34,222 nt of DNA from Crocinitomicaceae bacterium (GTDB lineage: Bacteria > Bacteroidota > Bacteroidia > Flavobacteriales_D > Crocinitomicaceae): assembly GCA_023254905.1 (NCBI GenBank), contig JALRKF010000148.1:1-34222 (forward strand). Direction: 5' to 3'. This document shows, piece by piece, positions 1-9,735 of the stretch. The notes under the pieces are model-generated. The model had not been told where the DNA came from, did not search any database, and saw only the letters and a program-made list of their open reading frames with translations. A program made the position numbers and the translations under genes. Each line of letters opens with the position of its first letter. Positions within the stretch are counted from its first letter, which is position 1.

Positions 1-2
1 CT

Positions 3-167
3 ATGAGTAATTTAATTCTCTTCATTATAGGTTTTGTTATTTTCTCAACCTATATGTTCTTCCTTACCCGAATGATTTGGAAGCAACATAAAATTCAAGA
101 GCAGAATGAGGATAGAATCATAAAGCTTCAGCATCACGACCAAGACAAAAATTCAGCGGCCTCCTGA
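3..167 (+). CDS. small single-TM membrane protein (54 aa), function unknown
   Basis: Read from the sequence: MSNLILFIIGFVIFSTYMFFLTRMIWKQHKIQEQNEDRIIKLQHHDQDKNSAAS*; N-terminal hydrophobic helix and polar tail. Not in the ORF track; upstream context is missing. Confidence 0.5.
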   Translation: MSNLILFIIGFVIFSTYMFFLTRMIWKQHKIQEQNEDRIIKLQHHDQDKNSAAS

Positions 168-316
168 TTCATTCTTATCTCCTTCCTTGGAACCACCCGC
201 AATTTTGTTACGCTACCTCATTATTAGAGAGCTGTCTGGAATAGCCTCAAGGGATACAGCGTATGTTATTCTTGAAAACTTGACAGGTTCCAATTAATGA
301 TACAGAGACATTCTCT

Positions 317-1003
317 TTAGTTTTGCTCCGTACGTCTGAACTTTGTTCTATCTGCTAAACTTTGAATCTCGTCTGATTCGTATATCATCTTTTTCTCACT
401 AGAATTGACTATTTCTATCATCGCTACAGCAATATCTTGAGCGTGAATGAGACGATATTTCTTGAATCTGCCGACTAACAGAAATCCTATCAACTTAAAC
501 CCAACTAAACCTATTTTTTCCAGAAGGCGATTTTCTTTCCTGGAACCATCAATTATTGATGGGCGCATAATATAACTTAAATCTGGTCCGTCTTTTTTAA
601 TGGCATTTTCCATCTCACCTTTAAGACGATTATAAAATATTGAACTCTCACTGTTCGCTCCAATTGCCGAAATAACGGCAAAACCCTTCACTCCATTTGT
701 CTTTGCTGCAAGAGCTATTTTTTTTGGTATTCCGAAGTCTATCTTGTAATAAAGCTTTTTATCCGGAGTCTTTTTTCGAGTGGTGCCAATGCAACAAAAA
801 ACATGATCACCTTGAATATGCTCAGTCCAATCATTCGTATCCAATAGTTGGACAATATGCTCCTCCATCTTTTCATGCTTAAAACCTAATGGACGTCTTG
901 AAATAACTACTAACTTGCTGTATCGATTATCTTCTAAAAGTTCTTTGATTAGGTAATTTCCGGTTAAACCTGTTGCTCCTATTATTATCCCTACTTTAGA
1001 CAT
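317..1003 (-). CDS. NAD(P)-binding Rossmann-fold protein (NmrA/HTATIP2-like, short-chain dehydrogenase-related)
   Basis: N-terminal GIIIGATGLTGNYLIKELL nucleotide-binding motif; VFCCIGTTRKK and YNRLKGEMENAI segments typical of the family. Confidence 0.8.
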   Translation of the reverse strand: MSKVGIIIGATGLTGNYLIKELLEDNRYSKLVVISRRPLGFKHEKMEEHIVQLLDTNDWTEHIQGDHVFCCIGTTRKKTPDKKLYYKIDFGIPKKIALAAKTNGVKGFAVISAIGANSESSIFYNRLKGEMENAIKKDGPDLSYIMRPSIIDGSRKENRLLEKIGLVGFKLIGFLLVGRFKKYRLIHAQDIAVAMIEIVNSSEKKMIYESDEIQSLADRTKFRRTEQN

Positions 1004-1045
1004 TTTATAAATTTAATAAAGTTATCATTTGAACTTTATTTATCT

Positions 1046-1618
1046 TTGGGCATCACGCTTATATCCAAAAATAAATTGATTCAAATATTACCACAAGGCG
1101 CCGTTGATCTATCAGAAATAAATAAAAATCGAATTTTTGATCTTATGGTTCGTGCCTATGCGATTACGGAAGAGGATATTTGGGGAGAAAATTACGTTCG
1201 AGTTCCGCGAGAAGAATTCTTAAGACTTTTAGAGAATGAAACGTTCTTCATCGCGCTAGAAGGTGATCAATTAATTGGAAGTATTCAAGTTTACAGAAAG
1301 AGTGATACTCTTTTCGGATTAGGGTTATTGAATATCGACTTTGAACACAAAGGAAGAAATATAGGATCCTTATTGGTCTCAGCAGCAGAAGATTATGCTA
1401 GACAAAATGGAGGTAAGTGCATGCAGATTGAAATCCTAAGACCTGAAATTTCAGATTCTGCCTACAAAAAATGGTTAGAAGAATGGTATGAGAAACTTAA
1501 CTATCGTTTTATCGAAACCGTTCCTTTCGAGGCTATTGAAACAGAACAATCTCACAAGAAAAAAAAGATGAAGACTAATGCCGTATTTGACATTTTTCAT
1601 AAAACTCTGTCACCGTAA
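1046..1618 (+). CDS. GNAT family N-acetyltransferase
   Basis: GLGLLNIDFEHKGRNIGSLLVSAAEDYARQNG acetyl-CoA binding-like segment. The annotated start is TTG, so the true start is uncertain. Confidence 0.75.
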   Translation: MGITLISKNKLIQILPQGAVDLSEINKNRIFDLMVRAYAITEEDIWGENYVRVPREEFLRLLENETFFIALEGDQLIGSIQVYRKSDTLFGLGLLNIDFEHKGRNIGSLLVSAAEDYARQNGGKCMQIEILRPEISDSAYKKWLEEWYEKLNYRFIETVPFEAIETEQSHKKKKMKTNAVFDIFHKTLSP

Positions 1619-1654
1619 TTTTCATGGCAGCATGAAAGGTGTCAAGTCCATAAA

Positions 1655-2332
1655 TTAATCCCTGTTATCCATATAAGTCTTCAACATATTCGAGTAAGAC
1701 TTACTTACTGGTATTTCATTATCCCTAATCCAAACACTCTTCCTATTGTACTTTTCGATCTTTTTAGATGAAACAATATACGAACGGTGGATTCTGAGAA
1801 AATCCTGATTTAGATTGTGTAACATATCATTCATATTCGAGTAAACCAAAATCTTACCCTCTACAGTAACGATTTTAAGATACTCACTTGCCCCTTCTAT
1901 CCAAAGAATATCATTTAAGAGAACTTTCACCTGCTCCAACCCTGATTTCACCATAATAGATTCACCATAATCCTCTCCTTTCTTAAAATTCTTGTATTTC
2001 TTAAGCGCATGATCAAACCTTGTCTGAGATATAGGTTTCAAAAGAAAATCAAGAGCATCAATTTGATACCCCCAATATGCGTACTTCGAGTCTGAAGTGA
2101 TAACAATGACATCCGGATCTATATCATATTTTGCTAAATATTCAATTGCAGAACCATCAGGCATTTCCACATCCAAAAAAACGAGATCTGCTTGCTTAAG
2201 TTTGGCCTCCAATTGTTCTCCCTGGAGTGAATCAAAACTCCCAATTAACTGACAATCATCGTGTAACGACAAATAACTCTTGATTAAAGAGTGAATGATT
2301 TTGTCGTCATCTACAACAACTACTTGAATCAT
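1655..2332 (-). CDS. LytTR-family response regulator
   Basis: N-terminal REC (VVVDDDKIIHSLI, LVFLDVEMPDGSAIEYL, KP) and C-terminal LytTR domain (ILWIEGASEYLKIVT, FLRIHRSYIVSSKKIEKY). Confidence 0.9.
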   Translation of the reverse strand: MIQVVVVDDDKIIHSLIKSYLSLHDDCQLIGSFDSLQGEQLEAKLKQADLVFLDVEMPDGSAIEYLAKYDIDPDVIVITSDSKYAYWGYQIDALDFLLKPISQTRFDHALKKYKNFKKGEDYGESIMVKSGLEQVKVLLNDILWIEGASEYLKIVTVEGKILVYSNMNDMLHNLNQDFLRIHRSYIVSSKKIEKYNRKSVWIRDNEIPVSKSYSNMLKTYMDNRD

Positions 2333-2480
2333 TTGTGCATTATTTTACGTAATTTAGTGTTAACTTACTTAAATTTTCAGTTAATTCGCTGAACAAGTAA
2401 AAAAAATCGTGGAAAACTTATCCAATTTCAATCATTCAAGAACACTTACGCAGTTCAATTAAGAATGAAAAAAGTTTGAT

Positions 2481-4979
2481 ATGAAAGTAGAAGCACCCAC
2501 AAAAGAGGCGAAAATATTCATAGTTGAGGATGAATTTATCGTAAATGAGAACATCAAACTCGATGTTCAAAGCTTCGGCTATAATGTTGTCGGAAGCGCT
2601 ACGAAGGGAGTTGACGCTATTGAACAGATTTTTGCTACACGACCGGATCTTATCCTGATGGATATTAATCTAAATGGAAGTATAACCGGTTTAGACGTTG
2701 CTAGACGAATAAAAGATCTAAATATACCAGTAGTTTTTCTAACAGCTTATGCCGATGAAAACACATTAAAGGAGGCCTCTGAGCTGGGGGCGTATGGATT
2801 TTTAACAAAACCATTCCAAACCCTAGACTTAGTTTCTTCCATACGAATGGCCATTTCTAAGTCAAAAAGCGTGGAAGCAATTTCAAATGAAAAGGAAGAC
2901 GCTAAAGAAAAGCTGGTAACTACAGAAAGGATCTACAAACAAATTATTGAGAATGTAAAGGATCTCATTTACACAACAGATAAAGAAGGTAAAATAAAAT
3001 ACATAAATCAAGTCGTAAAAGAGTTTGGCTACGACATTGATGACTTTCTAGGTAAGAGTTTGTTCGGTTTCGCCAAAAAAGAATACCAAGAAAAAATCAA
3101 ATCTATTCTTAATGAACTTTCTTCTGGATATCAGAAAAATATAGAAATAGAATTTCCAATGCTCTCCAACGATAATAAGGAGGTATGGATGGGGCATAGT
3201 TTGACTACCATAACAGATGAAAATGGAGAAATTATAGGTTTTCAAGGTATTGCTAGAAATATAAGCGAAAGGTTAGCTTTTGAGGACGAATTACTTAAGG
3301 CAAAGGAAAAAGCATTGGAGGCAACCGAAATGAAATCTGAGTTCTTGGCAAATATGAGCCATGAGATACGGACACCTTTGAACGGTATTGTTGGAATAAG
3401 CAAATTAATTACAGATACCGAATTAAATGCTAAGCAACGGGAATATATGAGAGCCATAGTTTTCTCTACAGATCAGTTACTTGGTATAATCAATAACACA
3501 TTAGATTTATCTAAACTTGAAGCCGAAAAGATGACAGTGAATACAAAAGTTATCGATACCGTTGAATTAGTCTCTGGAATTGAAGCTATCTATCAGCAGA
3601 GATCTCTTGAAAAGGGAATTAATTTCAGTTTCTTTCATGATGATCTGATTCCAGACTATCTCGTTGGAGACGCTGTAAAAATCAAGCAAATTTTGCATAA
3701 TTTGGTTGGAAATGCACTAAAATTTACTGAGCAAGGGTCTGTAAAAATATCAACTTATCTCCGTTCAGAGGAGAAAGAAAAAAACTGGATAGAATTTCGC
3801 GTATCGGATTCTGGTATCGGTATTGAAAACGATAAACTTGAAGCTATCTTTAAGGCATTCGAGCAAAGCAATAACTCTGCAGATCGAGATTTTGGAGGAA
3901 CTGGTCTTGGACTTGCCATTGTCCAAAAATTAGTAGACCTCCTTGGTGGTGAAATAAAAGTGAAGAGTACAATAAACAAAGGCTCAGTGTTTACTGTTGT
4001 TTTACCTCTGAAAACAGCATCGCAAGAGGAAATAGATTCCATACTTAAACTCACAGAGGAAGAGAACTACATCCTCGATGGTACGAAAGTATTGATTGTT
4101 GAAGATAACAAGGTAAATCAGCTCGTTACATCTGATCTTCTGGTGTCAAAGGGATGCGAAACCACCATTTGTGAAAATGGTCAAGAAGCTATCGAGAAAT
4201 TAGAAAGTAATGCATTTGATATTGTTTTAATGGATATGCAGATGCCTGTTATGGATGGATATACAGCTATGAGAATAATACGAAGTAATACAGAAAGTAA
4301 TTACTCAAAAATTCCGATAATAGCCTTGACAGCGCATGTGTTCAGTGGTGAGCTTGAAAAGTGCATTCAGGCAGGAGCCACAGACTATTTGTCGAAGCCT
4401 TTCGAGCCAAAAGAGCTCTTTGGAATGATTTGGAAGCTTGCCAAAGATTCAAAAACCAACGACAGCAATGAGTCCGGTAATACAAGACCTCAAAATAATT
4501 CTACAAACAATCAGCAGGGTAACTCTACATCCAATACATCCATTAGCAATGACGGAAATATTCACTTTACTGGTATAAAAAGTATCGAGCATCCAGATCT
4601 AAATGAGTCAAAAAAGGATGATTTCAATAACCATACTCTAGTTGATTTCAAAAGGCTGAAAGAGTTTTTAAATGGTAACGATACGATACTCACAAGTACC
4701 TTAAAGGCAATAAAAGAAACTTTTCAAGAATGCCTCAGTGATTTGCATAAAATTGCAAAAGAAGAGGACAATGATAATCTTAAACGGGTTATCCATAAAC
4801 TCAAACCCAACTTAGAGATGATCGGAAGTATTTATCTGCATGAAACCTCTCTCCGTCTTGAGAAAAGTAGTTTGAATGGGGAGCAAGGTCGAGAAGATCT
4901 AGATACAGTAATAAGAGGCATGAAAAGGATACTAGTAATTATCGATGATTATTTACTTGATCAATTACACGTTTATTAA
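2481..4979 (+). CDS. hybrid sensor kinase: REC-PAS-HisKA-HATPase_c-REC-HPt
   Basis: REC (IVEDEFIVNENI, LILMDINL, TKPF); PAS (IYKQIIENVKDLIYTTDKEGKIKYIN); HisKA (FLANMSHEIRTPLNGI); HATPase (FGGTGLGLAIVQKLV); second REC (VLIVEDNKVNQ, IVLMDMQMPVMDG); Asn/Ser/Gln-rich linker; C-terminal HPt-like VIHKLKPNLEMIG. Confidence 0.92.
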   Translation: MKVEAPTKEAKIFIVEDEFIVNENIKLDVQSFGYNVVGSATKGVDAIEQIFATRPDLILMDINLNGSITGLDVARRIKDLNIPVVFLTAYADENTLKEASELGAYGFLTKPFQTLDLVSSIRMAISKSKSVEAISNEKEDAKEKLVTTERIYKQIIENVKDLIYTTDKEGKIKYINQVVKEFGYDIDDFLGKSLFGFAKKEYQEKIKSILNELSSGYQKNIEIEFPMLSNDNKEVWMGHSLTTITDENGEIIGFQGIARNISERLAFEDELLKAKEKALEATEMKSEFLANMSHEIRTPLNGIVGISKLITDTELNAKQREYMRAIVFSTDQLLGIINNTLDLSKLEAEKMTVNTKVIDTVELVSGIEAIYQQRSLEKGINFSFFHDDLIPDYLVGDAVKIKQILHNLVGNALKFTEQGSVKISTYLRSEEKEKNWIEFRVSDSGIGIENDKLEAIFKAFEQSNNSADRDFGGTGLGLAIVQKLVDLLGGEIKVKSTINKGSVFTVVLPLKTASQEEIDSILKLTEEENYILDGTKVLIVEDNKVNQLVTSDLLVSKGCETTICENGQEAIEKLESNAFDIVLMDMQMPVMDGYTAMRIIRSNTESNYSKIPIIALTAHVFSGELEKCIQAGATDYLSKPFEPKELFGMIWKLAKDSKTNDSNESGNTRPQNNSTNNQQGNSTSNTSISNDGNIHFTGIKSIEHPDLNESKKDDFNNHTLVDFKRLKEFLNGNDTILTSTLKAIKETFQECLSDLHKIAKEEDNDNLKRVIHKLKPNLEMIGSIYLHETSLRLEKSSLNGEQGREDLDTVIRGMKRILVIIDDYLLDQLHVY

Positions 4980-5035
4980 ATCTATTTAGGTCTTAATTAG
5001 TGCTTCAGTAGTTCAAACTTATAAAATTACTTTCG

Positions 5036-5043
5036 TAAGTTTG
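5036..5043 (+). promoter_or_regulatory. candidate Bacteroidetes -7 element (TAAGTTTG) upstream of the SulP gene
   Basis: Matches TAnnTTTG, 31 nt before the ATG at 5075; no convincing -33 element seen. Confidence 0.35.
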
Positions 5044-5074
5044 CGGATTTGTTTTAATTCAAAACAATATTTGT

Positions 5075-6679
5075 ATGCTCTCGAAGTTGACTTCAAATCC
5101 CAAAAATGACATTCTCTCTGGATTAACTGTTGCACTTGCACTTGTGCCTGAAGCCGTTGCATTTGCCTTTGTTGCGGGTATTGACCCCATGGTTGGACTT
5201 TATGGAGCATTCATGATGGGAATAGTCACATCTCTTATAGGAGGAAGGCCAGGAATGATTTCAGGTGCGACTGGTGCGATGGCTGTTGTTATGGTTCACT
5301 TAATACAAAGAGGTAATCAAGTTGGGCTAGAACTTCTATCACCGATCGATAACCTCGGGCTTTATTGGCTATTTTTCACTTTGCTTATAGTTGGTGTAAT
5401 TCAGGCGAGTGCTGGCTTTCTTAAACTAGGTAAATTCGTGCGGCTCATACCACATCCAGTAATGATGGGATTCGTTAATGGATTAGCTATTGTTATTTTT
5501 CTCTCTCAACTTGGCATGTTCAAGGAGACAGTAAATGGTGAAAAATTATGGATTAATGGGAGTGAGCTTGCTTTAATGCTTTTATTAGTAGCCCTAACTA
5601 TGTCTATAATGTTCTTACTTCCGAAAATAACAAAGAAGGTACCCTCGGCACTTGTAGCAATTCTAGTAATTGCAATGCTTACTATTTTTGGTGGGTTGGA
5701 TGTAAGTACTGTAGGATCATTTATTCATGAAGGAGGTGGCTCCGGCCTTCAAGGAACACTGCCGTCTTTTCAATCAGATATTTTCTCTATAATTTATACA
5801 ATGACTGGAGAATGGAGTATGATTATTTCTACAGCCTTTCTATTAGCTGCTGTAGGATTAATTGAGTCATTAATGACACTAAATCTGGTTGATGAAATAA
5901 CGAACTCCAGGGGAAGTGGCAATAGAGAATGTATAGCTCAAGGTACAGCTAACATAATAAACGGCCTATTCGGAGGAATGGGAGGATGCGCTATGATTGG
6001 GCAATCTATTATAAATGTTAACTCAGGTGGACGAGGCAGATTATCAGGGATAATAGCGGCCATGGCTCTTTTATCTTTCATTTTGTTTGGAGCTCCTTTA
6101 ATAGAACAGATTCCGATCGCCTCTTTAGTTGGTGTAATGTTTATGGTAGTCATCGGAACTTTTGCTTGGAGTAGCTTTCGAATATTAAATAAAATCCCTT
6201 TGTCAGATACTGTTGTTTTAATTACCGTTTCTGCGGTAACAGTTTGGCAAGATCTCGCAATAGCGGTAATTGTGGGTGTAGTAATGTCTGCACTCGTATT
6301 TGCATGGAAAAATGCAACTATGATCCGTGCACGAAAGGTTATAAAAAATGATGGCACGAAAGTTTATGAGATTTGGGGACCTCTTTTCTTTGGCTCAGTA
6401 CAGACATTTAACACCAAATTTGATCCTGAAAATGATCCTGAAATGATTGAAATAGACTTTATTGAGTCCAAGGTAAGCGATCATTCGGCCATCGAAGCAT
6501 TGCGTAATGTTGCAAATAAATATTTAGATCTAGGCAAAAATGTTCGATTGACGCATTTAAGCGAGGACTGTAAAGCAATGCTTTTAAAACGTAATCCTGA
6601 ATTTGAGACGATAATTGAACATTCTGTTGATGATCCTCGATATTACGTTATGACAGATCTCATAGATAAAGAAATATAA
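5075..6679 (+). CDS. SulP family inorganic anion transporter with C-terminal STAS domain
   Basis: DILSGLTVALALVPEAVAFAFVAGIDPMVGLYGAF; GGRPGMISGATGAMAVV; C-terminal STAS-like region (MIEIDFIESKVSDHSAIEALRNVANKY). Confidence 0.93.
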   Translation: MLSKLTSNPKNDILSGLTVALALVPEAVAFAFVAGIDPMVGLYGAFMMGIVTSLIGGRPGMISGATGAMAVVMVHLIQRGNQVGLELLSPIDNLGLYWLFFTLLIVGVIQASAGFLKLGKFVRLIPHPVMMGFVNGLAIVIFLSQLGMFKETVNGEKLWINGSELALMLLLVALTMSIMFLLPKITKKVPSALVAILVIAMLTIFGGLDVSTVGSFIHEGGGSGLQGTLPSFQSDIFSIIYTMTGEWSMIISTAFLLAAVGLIESLMTLNLVDEITNSRGSGNRECIAQGTANIINGLFGGMGGCAMIGQSIINVNSGGRGRLSGIIAAMALLSFILFGAPLIEQIPIASLVGVMFMVVIGTFAWSSFRILNKIPLSDTVVLITVSAVTVWQDLAIAVIVGVVMSALVFAWKNATMIRARKVIKNDGTKVYEIWGPLFFGSVQTFNTKFDPENDPEMIEIDFIESKVSDHSAIEALRNVANKYLDLGKNVRLTHLSEDCKAMLLKRNPEFETIIEHSVDDPRYYVMTDLIDKEI

Positions 6680-7240
6680 CTACAACCCCCATTTTACCTC
6701 CATAGAAATTTGACATTCATCCGACGTCATTAAAATAGTAGTTGGAAATTTAGCTTCGCCCATTGTATACCAGCTAAGATCATTAAAGTCGAATTCACAA
6801 ATTGTCTCAGACATCCCTTCAAAGTTATTATCAAAATCGAATAAGGAAACGCGAAAATGTGGCATTCTCTGCACTACTTCTATTTCCATAGGGTAATCAA
6901 GATTGAATACTTGTCTTCCGCTATCATTATTATTTATTGTATCTGAATATTTGAACCTATGCACCTCATAAATAATTTCTTCCGATGTAAGGTCGTCAAG
7001 AAAAATATAAGTGTCAGGTGCACCGTCCTCGTCCCAACTAGAATTATCGCTTCTCAAAAGTGGAAAATCAATAGTTACCTTACTAATCAAAATATTTGTG
7101 GGATATTGACAAATACCATTGTCTACAGTGGCACTCTCAGAATAATTCAAAGCCACAGGATCTGTGCAACCCTGTTTCGAGCAAGAAAATATACAAACTG
7201 AAAATATAGCGAGCGTGGTGTAATTAAATAGGACTTTCAT
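6680..7240 (-). CDS. predicted lipoprotein with a GCTDPxAxNY-type motif and a possible C2-like beta-sandwich
   Basis: Lipobox-like SVCIFSC; GCTDPVALNYSESATVDNGICQY; APDTYIFLDD and FRVSLFDFDNNFEG resemble C2-type strands. Confidence 0.6.
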   Translation of the reverse strand: MKVLFNYTTLAIFSVCIFSCSKQGCTDPVALNYSESATVDNGICQYPTNILISKVTIDFPLLRSDNSSWDEDGAPDTYIFLDDLTSEEIIYEVHRFKYSDTINNNDSGRQVFNLDYPMEIEVVQRMPHFRVSLFDFDNNFEGMSETICEFDFNDLSWYTMGEAKFPTTILMTSDECQISMEVKWGL

Positions 7241-7337
7241 TTGTACGGTTATTTTGTTTACTTATAAAAAAACCATGAAATCTCACCGCTACACGCTATT
7301 ATTCAACAACTTATACCTTATTTTCAGTTGTATAACA

Positions 7338-8417
7338 TTAAAACTTGAATTCCAGCTGTTCCTCTATCAATAAATCTTCACACTTATTATTCAAATTCGA
7401 TAGTGAAACACCAAGCAATCTTACAGAGGAGCGAAGGGCTTCTTGCAGGAGAAGTGATTGCACGATATCCATAAACTCTTCTTCGTTAGATAAGTAATTA
7501 TCAACTGTTTTTGATCTTGTTTGCACCTGAAAATCACTGTATTTAATTTTCAAAGTGACCGTTCTGCCCAAAATATTGGATTTATTTATTCGTCGAAGTA
7601 ACTCCTTAACGACAAGAGCTAGCTTTTCTAGTAAAAAATCAATCTGCCTTATGTCCTCGCTGAATGTTCTCTCTGCTGCTATAGATTTACGTTTTCTATT
7701 TGGCCGGACAGGTGAATCTTGCACGCCGCGGACAATATTAAAAAAATGTAATCCAGATTTCCCAAAATGGTCCATTAAATAGCTTTTACTGTGTCTTCTA
7801 AGATCACGACCGAAAAATATTCCATGCATTTTCATCTTCTCAGCTGTGACCTTTCCTACTCCAAAAAACTTATCTATTGGCAACTCATTCAAGAAATCTA
7901 AAACCTCTTCTGGTGGAATTGTTTTCTGTCCATTTGGCTTATTTATATCAGAAGCAATCTTAGCGGTAAATTTATTTATTGAAATTCCAGCTGAAGCTGT
8001 AAGACCTACCTCATTCAATATTCTGTATCTGATTTCCTCAGCCAATAGCGTTGCAGAGGGATGACCAATTTTATTTTCTGTTACATCTAAAAATGCTTCA
8101 TCTAATGATAAGGGTTCAACCAAATCTGTGTAGTCGTAAAATATCTCTTTGATCATTCCCGATATCTCTTTATATCTCTCAAATCGAGGTTTAACGAAAA
8201 TCAACTCTTGACAGCGTAAATTCGCAATTTTTGAGGACATTGCAGAACGAACACCATATTTTCGAGCCTCGTAACTTGCAGCCGCTACCACACCCCGCTC
8301 CCTGCTCCCACCTACAGCTATTGGTTTACCCTTTAACTTAGGGTTATCAAGTTGCTCCACAGAAGCATAAAATGCATCCATATCAATATGAATGATCTTT
8401 CGAATTGGTAAATCCAT
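7338..8417 (-). CDS. dinB: DNA polymerase IV (Y-family)
   Basis: IIHIDMDAFYASVEQLDNPKLKGKPIAVGG; SLDEAFLDVT; helix-hairpin-helix region LPIDKFFGVGKVTAEKM. Confidence 0.95.
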   Translation of the reverse strand: MDLPIRKIIHIDMDAFYASVEQLDNPKLKGKPIAVGGSRERGVVAAASYEARKYGVRSAMSSKIANLRCQELIFVKPRFERYKEISGMIKEIFYDYTDLVEPLSLDEAFLDVTENKIGHPSATLLAEEIRYRILNEVGLTASAGISINKFTAKIASDINKPNGQKTIPPEEVLDFLNELPIDKFFGVGKVTAEKMKMHGIFFGRDLRRHSKSYLMDHFGKSGLHFFNIVRGVQDSPVRPNRKRKSIAAERTFSEDIRQIDFLLEKLALVVKELLRRINKSNILGRTVTLKIKYSDFQVQTRSKTVDNYLSNEEEFMDIVQSLLLQEALRSSVRLLGVSLSNLNNKCEDLLIEEQLEFKF

Positions 8418-8486
8418 TTATACAATTCCCGTTATCCACACAAATTAACAATTCGCATAAAATAACAATTAATATCTTTAAACCTG

Positions 8487-9662
8487 ATGAGTTGGTGGAC
8501 ACCTAATATTGATCAAAATTTTACTTTTTACGAAAAAGCGAGATTCATTTTACTTTGGAGATATTCCTTGATTTTTATTACTACCCTGCCTATCCTGGCC
8601 TTACTGAATTTAGACCTTGACATTAGGGCCTCAATAATTTTTTCTGTTCTATTGTGTATTGCCGTATTTGCCCTCTACTTTCTTCACAAATTCAAGCGAA
8701 CACAACCAATGTTTTGGTTATTCATTATTTCCGCTTCTTCAGGTCTTATTTACTCAATGTATTCATTAAAGAGCACTTTACATTATTCTGATTTCGTCTG
8801 GATTCTATGCATTATATTACTCGCATTTATTGGAGTAAAGTACATATATGCTCTAATTATTGTCGGTGTATACACATCAGTAATTGCTCACTTCATTTTC
8901 TTTGAGCTCAATGAGCATTTGGCTTCTTTACATATTAGAAACAATGCTGAGTTGATTTCTTTAATTATCGAAATATTACTTGCCTTCATCATTATGTGTA
9001 CTTTGATAGATCAAAACATAAAATTTCAGTCTTACTCATTTTCTGAACTCAAAAAAACTAATGAAATTCTAGAAAGAAGAAATCAAGAAAATGTTACTCT
9101 CTTAAAAGAAATACACCACCGGGTTAAAAACAACCTTCAAATTGTAGTAAGTCTTTTAAGATTGCAGCGAGAGAAACAACACACCAACTCGGATCGAGAT
9201 GCACTTGGTGACGCAATTAAAAGAGTCATGTCAATTAGTTTAATCCACAATAAACTATACTCATCCAATGAATTATCAAAGATTATGTTCGATGAATATG
9301 TCAGGAGTTTGATAGATGAAATTTCATCTTTCCACTTGGGAACGAAACAAATCAATTTGGACCTCAACAATGAAATTGAGAACGTTGAGTTGAACGCTAT
9401 GATTCCTTTAGGTCTAATAATTAATGAACTTCTTACCAATTCGATAAAACATTCTCCGATAGAAAATGCTTCAATTGATATTAAGATGACATTCAAAATT
9501 ACCGATGAAAAGCTCTTGCAGTTTACCTATGTTGATAATGGTGTATGGAGGGATAAAGATCAATCTGGATTGGGGTTAGAACTGATAGATTCACTTAGTG
9601 ACCAACTCGAGGGTGAGCTCGAAAGAGAAGGATCTCAATTCGAACTAAAATTCAAAATTTAA
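8487..9662 (+). CDS. membrane sensor histidine kinase with HisKA_2-type dimerisation domain
   Basis: Several N-terminal hydrophobic helices; LLKEIHHRVKNNLQIVVSLLRLQ phosphoacceptor motif; HATPase LGLIINELLTNSIKHSP and SGLGLELIDSL. Confidence 0.9.
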   Translation: MSWWTPNIDQNFTFYEKARFILLWRYSLIFITTLPILALLNLDLDIRASIIFSVLLCIAVFALYFLHKFKRTQPMFWLFIISASSGLIYSMYSLKSTLHYSDFVWILCIILLAFIGVKYIYALIIVGVYTSVIAHFIFFELNEHLASLHIRNNAELISLIIEILLAFIIMCTLIDQNIKFQSYSFSELKKTNEILERRNQENVTLLKEIHHRVKNNLQIVVSLLRLQREKQHTNSDRDALGDAIKRVMSISLIHNKLYSSNELSKIMFDEYVRSLIDEISSFHLGTKQINLDLNNEIENVELNAMIPLGLIINELLTNSIKHSPIENASIDIKMTFKITDEKLLQFTYVDNGVWRDKDQSGLGLELIDSLSDQLEGELEREGSQFELKFKI

Positions 9663-9666
9663 ACAA

Positions 9667-9694
9667 ACAATTTCTATTTTTTGAAAATAGTTGT
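9667..9694. other. AT-rich imperfect hairpin between the histidine kinase gene and prfC
   Basis: ACAA-TTT(bulge)-CTATTTT-TTG-AAAATAG-TTGT; 7 bp plus 4 bp stems. Confidence 0.4.
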
Positions 9695-9708
9695 CTTAAT
9701 GAAAGCAC

Positions 9709-9716
9709 TATATTTG
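9709..9716 (+). promoter_or_regulatory. candidate Bacteroidetes -7 element (TATATTTG) upstream of prfC
   Basis: Matches TAnnTTTG, 19 nt before the prfC ATG at 9736; no good -33 element found. Confidence 0.35.
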
Positions 9717-9735
9717 CCTCTCTGATAGCCGAGAT

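Noticed and set aside
1620-1637. TTTCATG-GCAG-CATGAAA hairpin between convergent GNAT and LytTR genes as a terminator
   Set aside because: Only 7 bp and AT-rich, with no U-tract on either strand; too weak to call.
5938-6357. Antisense ORF of 139 aa inside the SulP gene (and other track ORFs opposite clear genes, e.g. 3755-4054, 17385-17792, 19111-19608, 25808-26296)
   Set aside because: Composition and lack of recognisable motifs fit shadow ORFs of strongly coding opposite strands.
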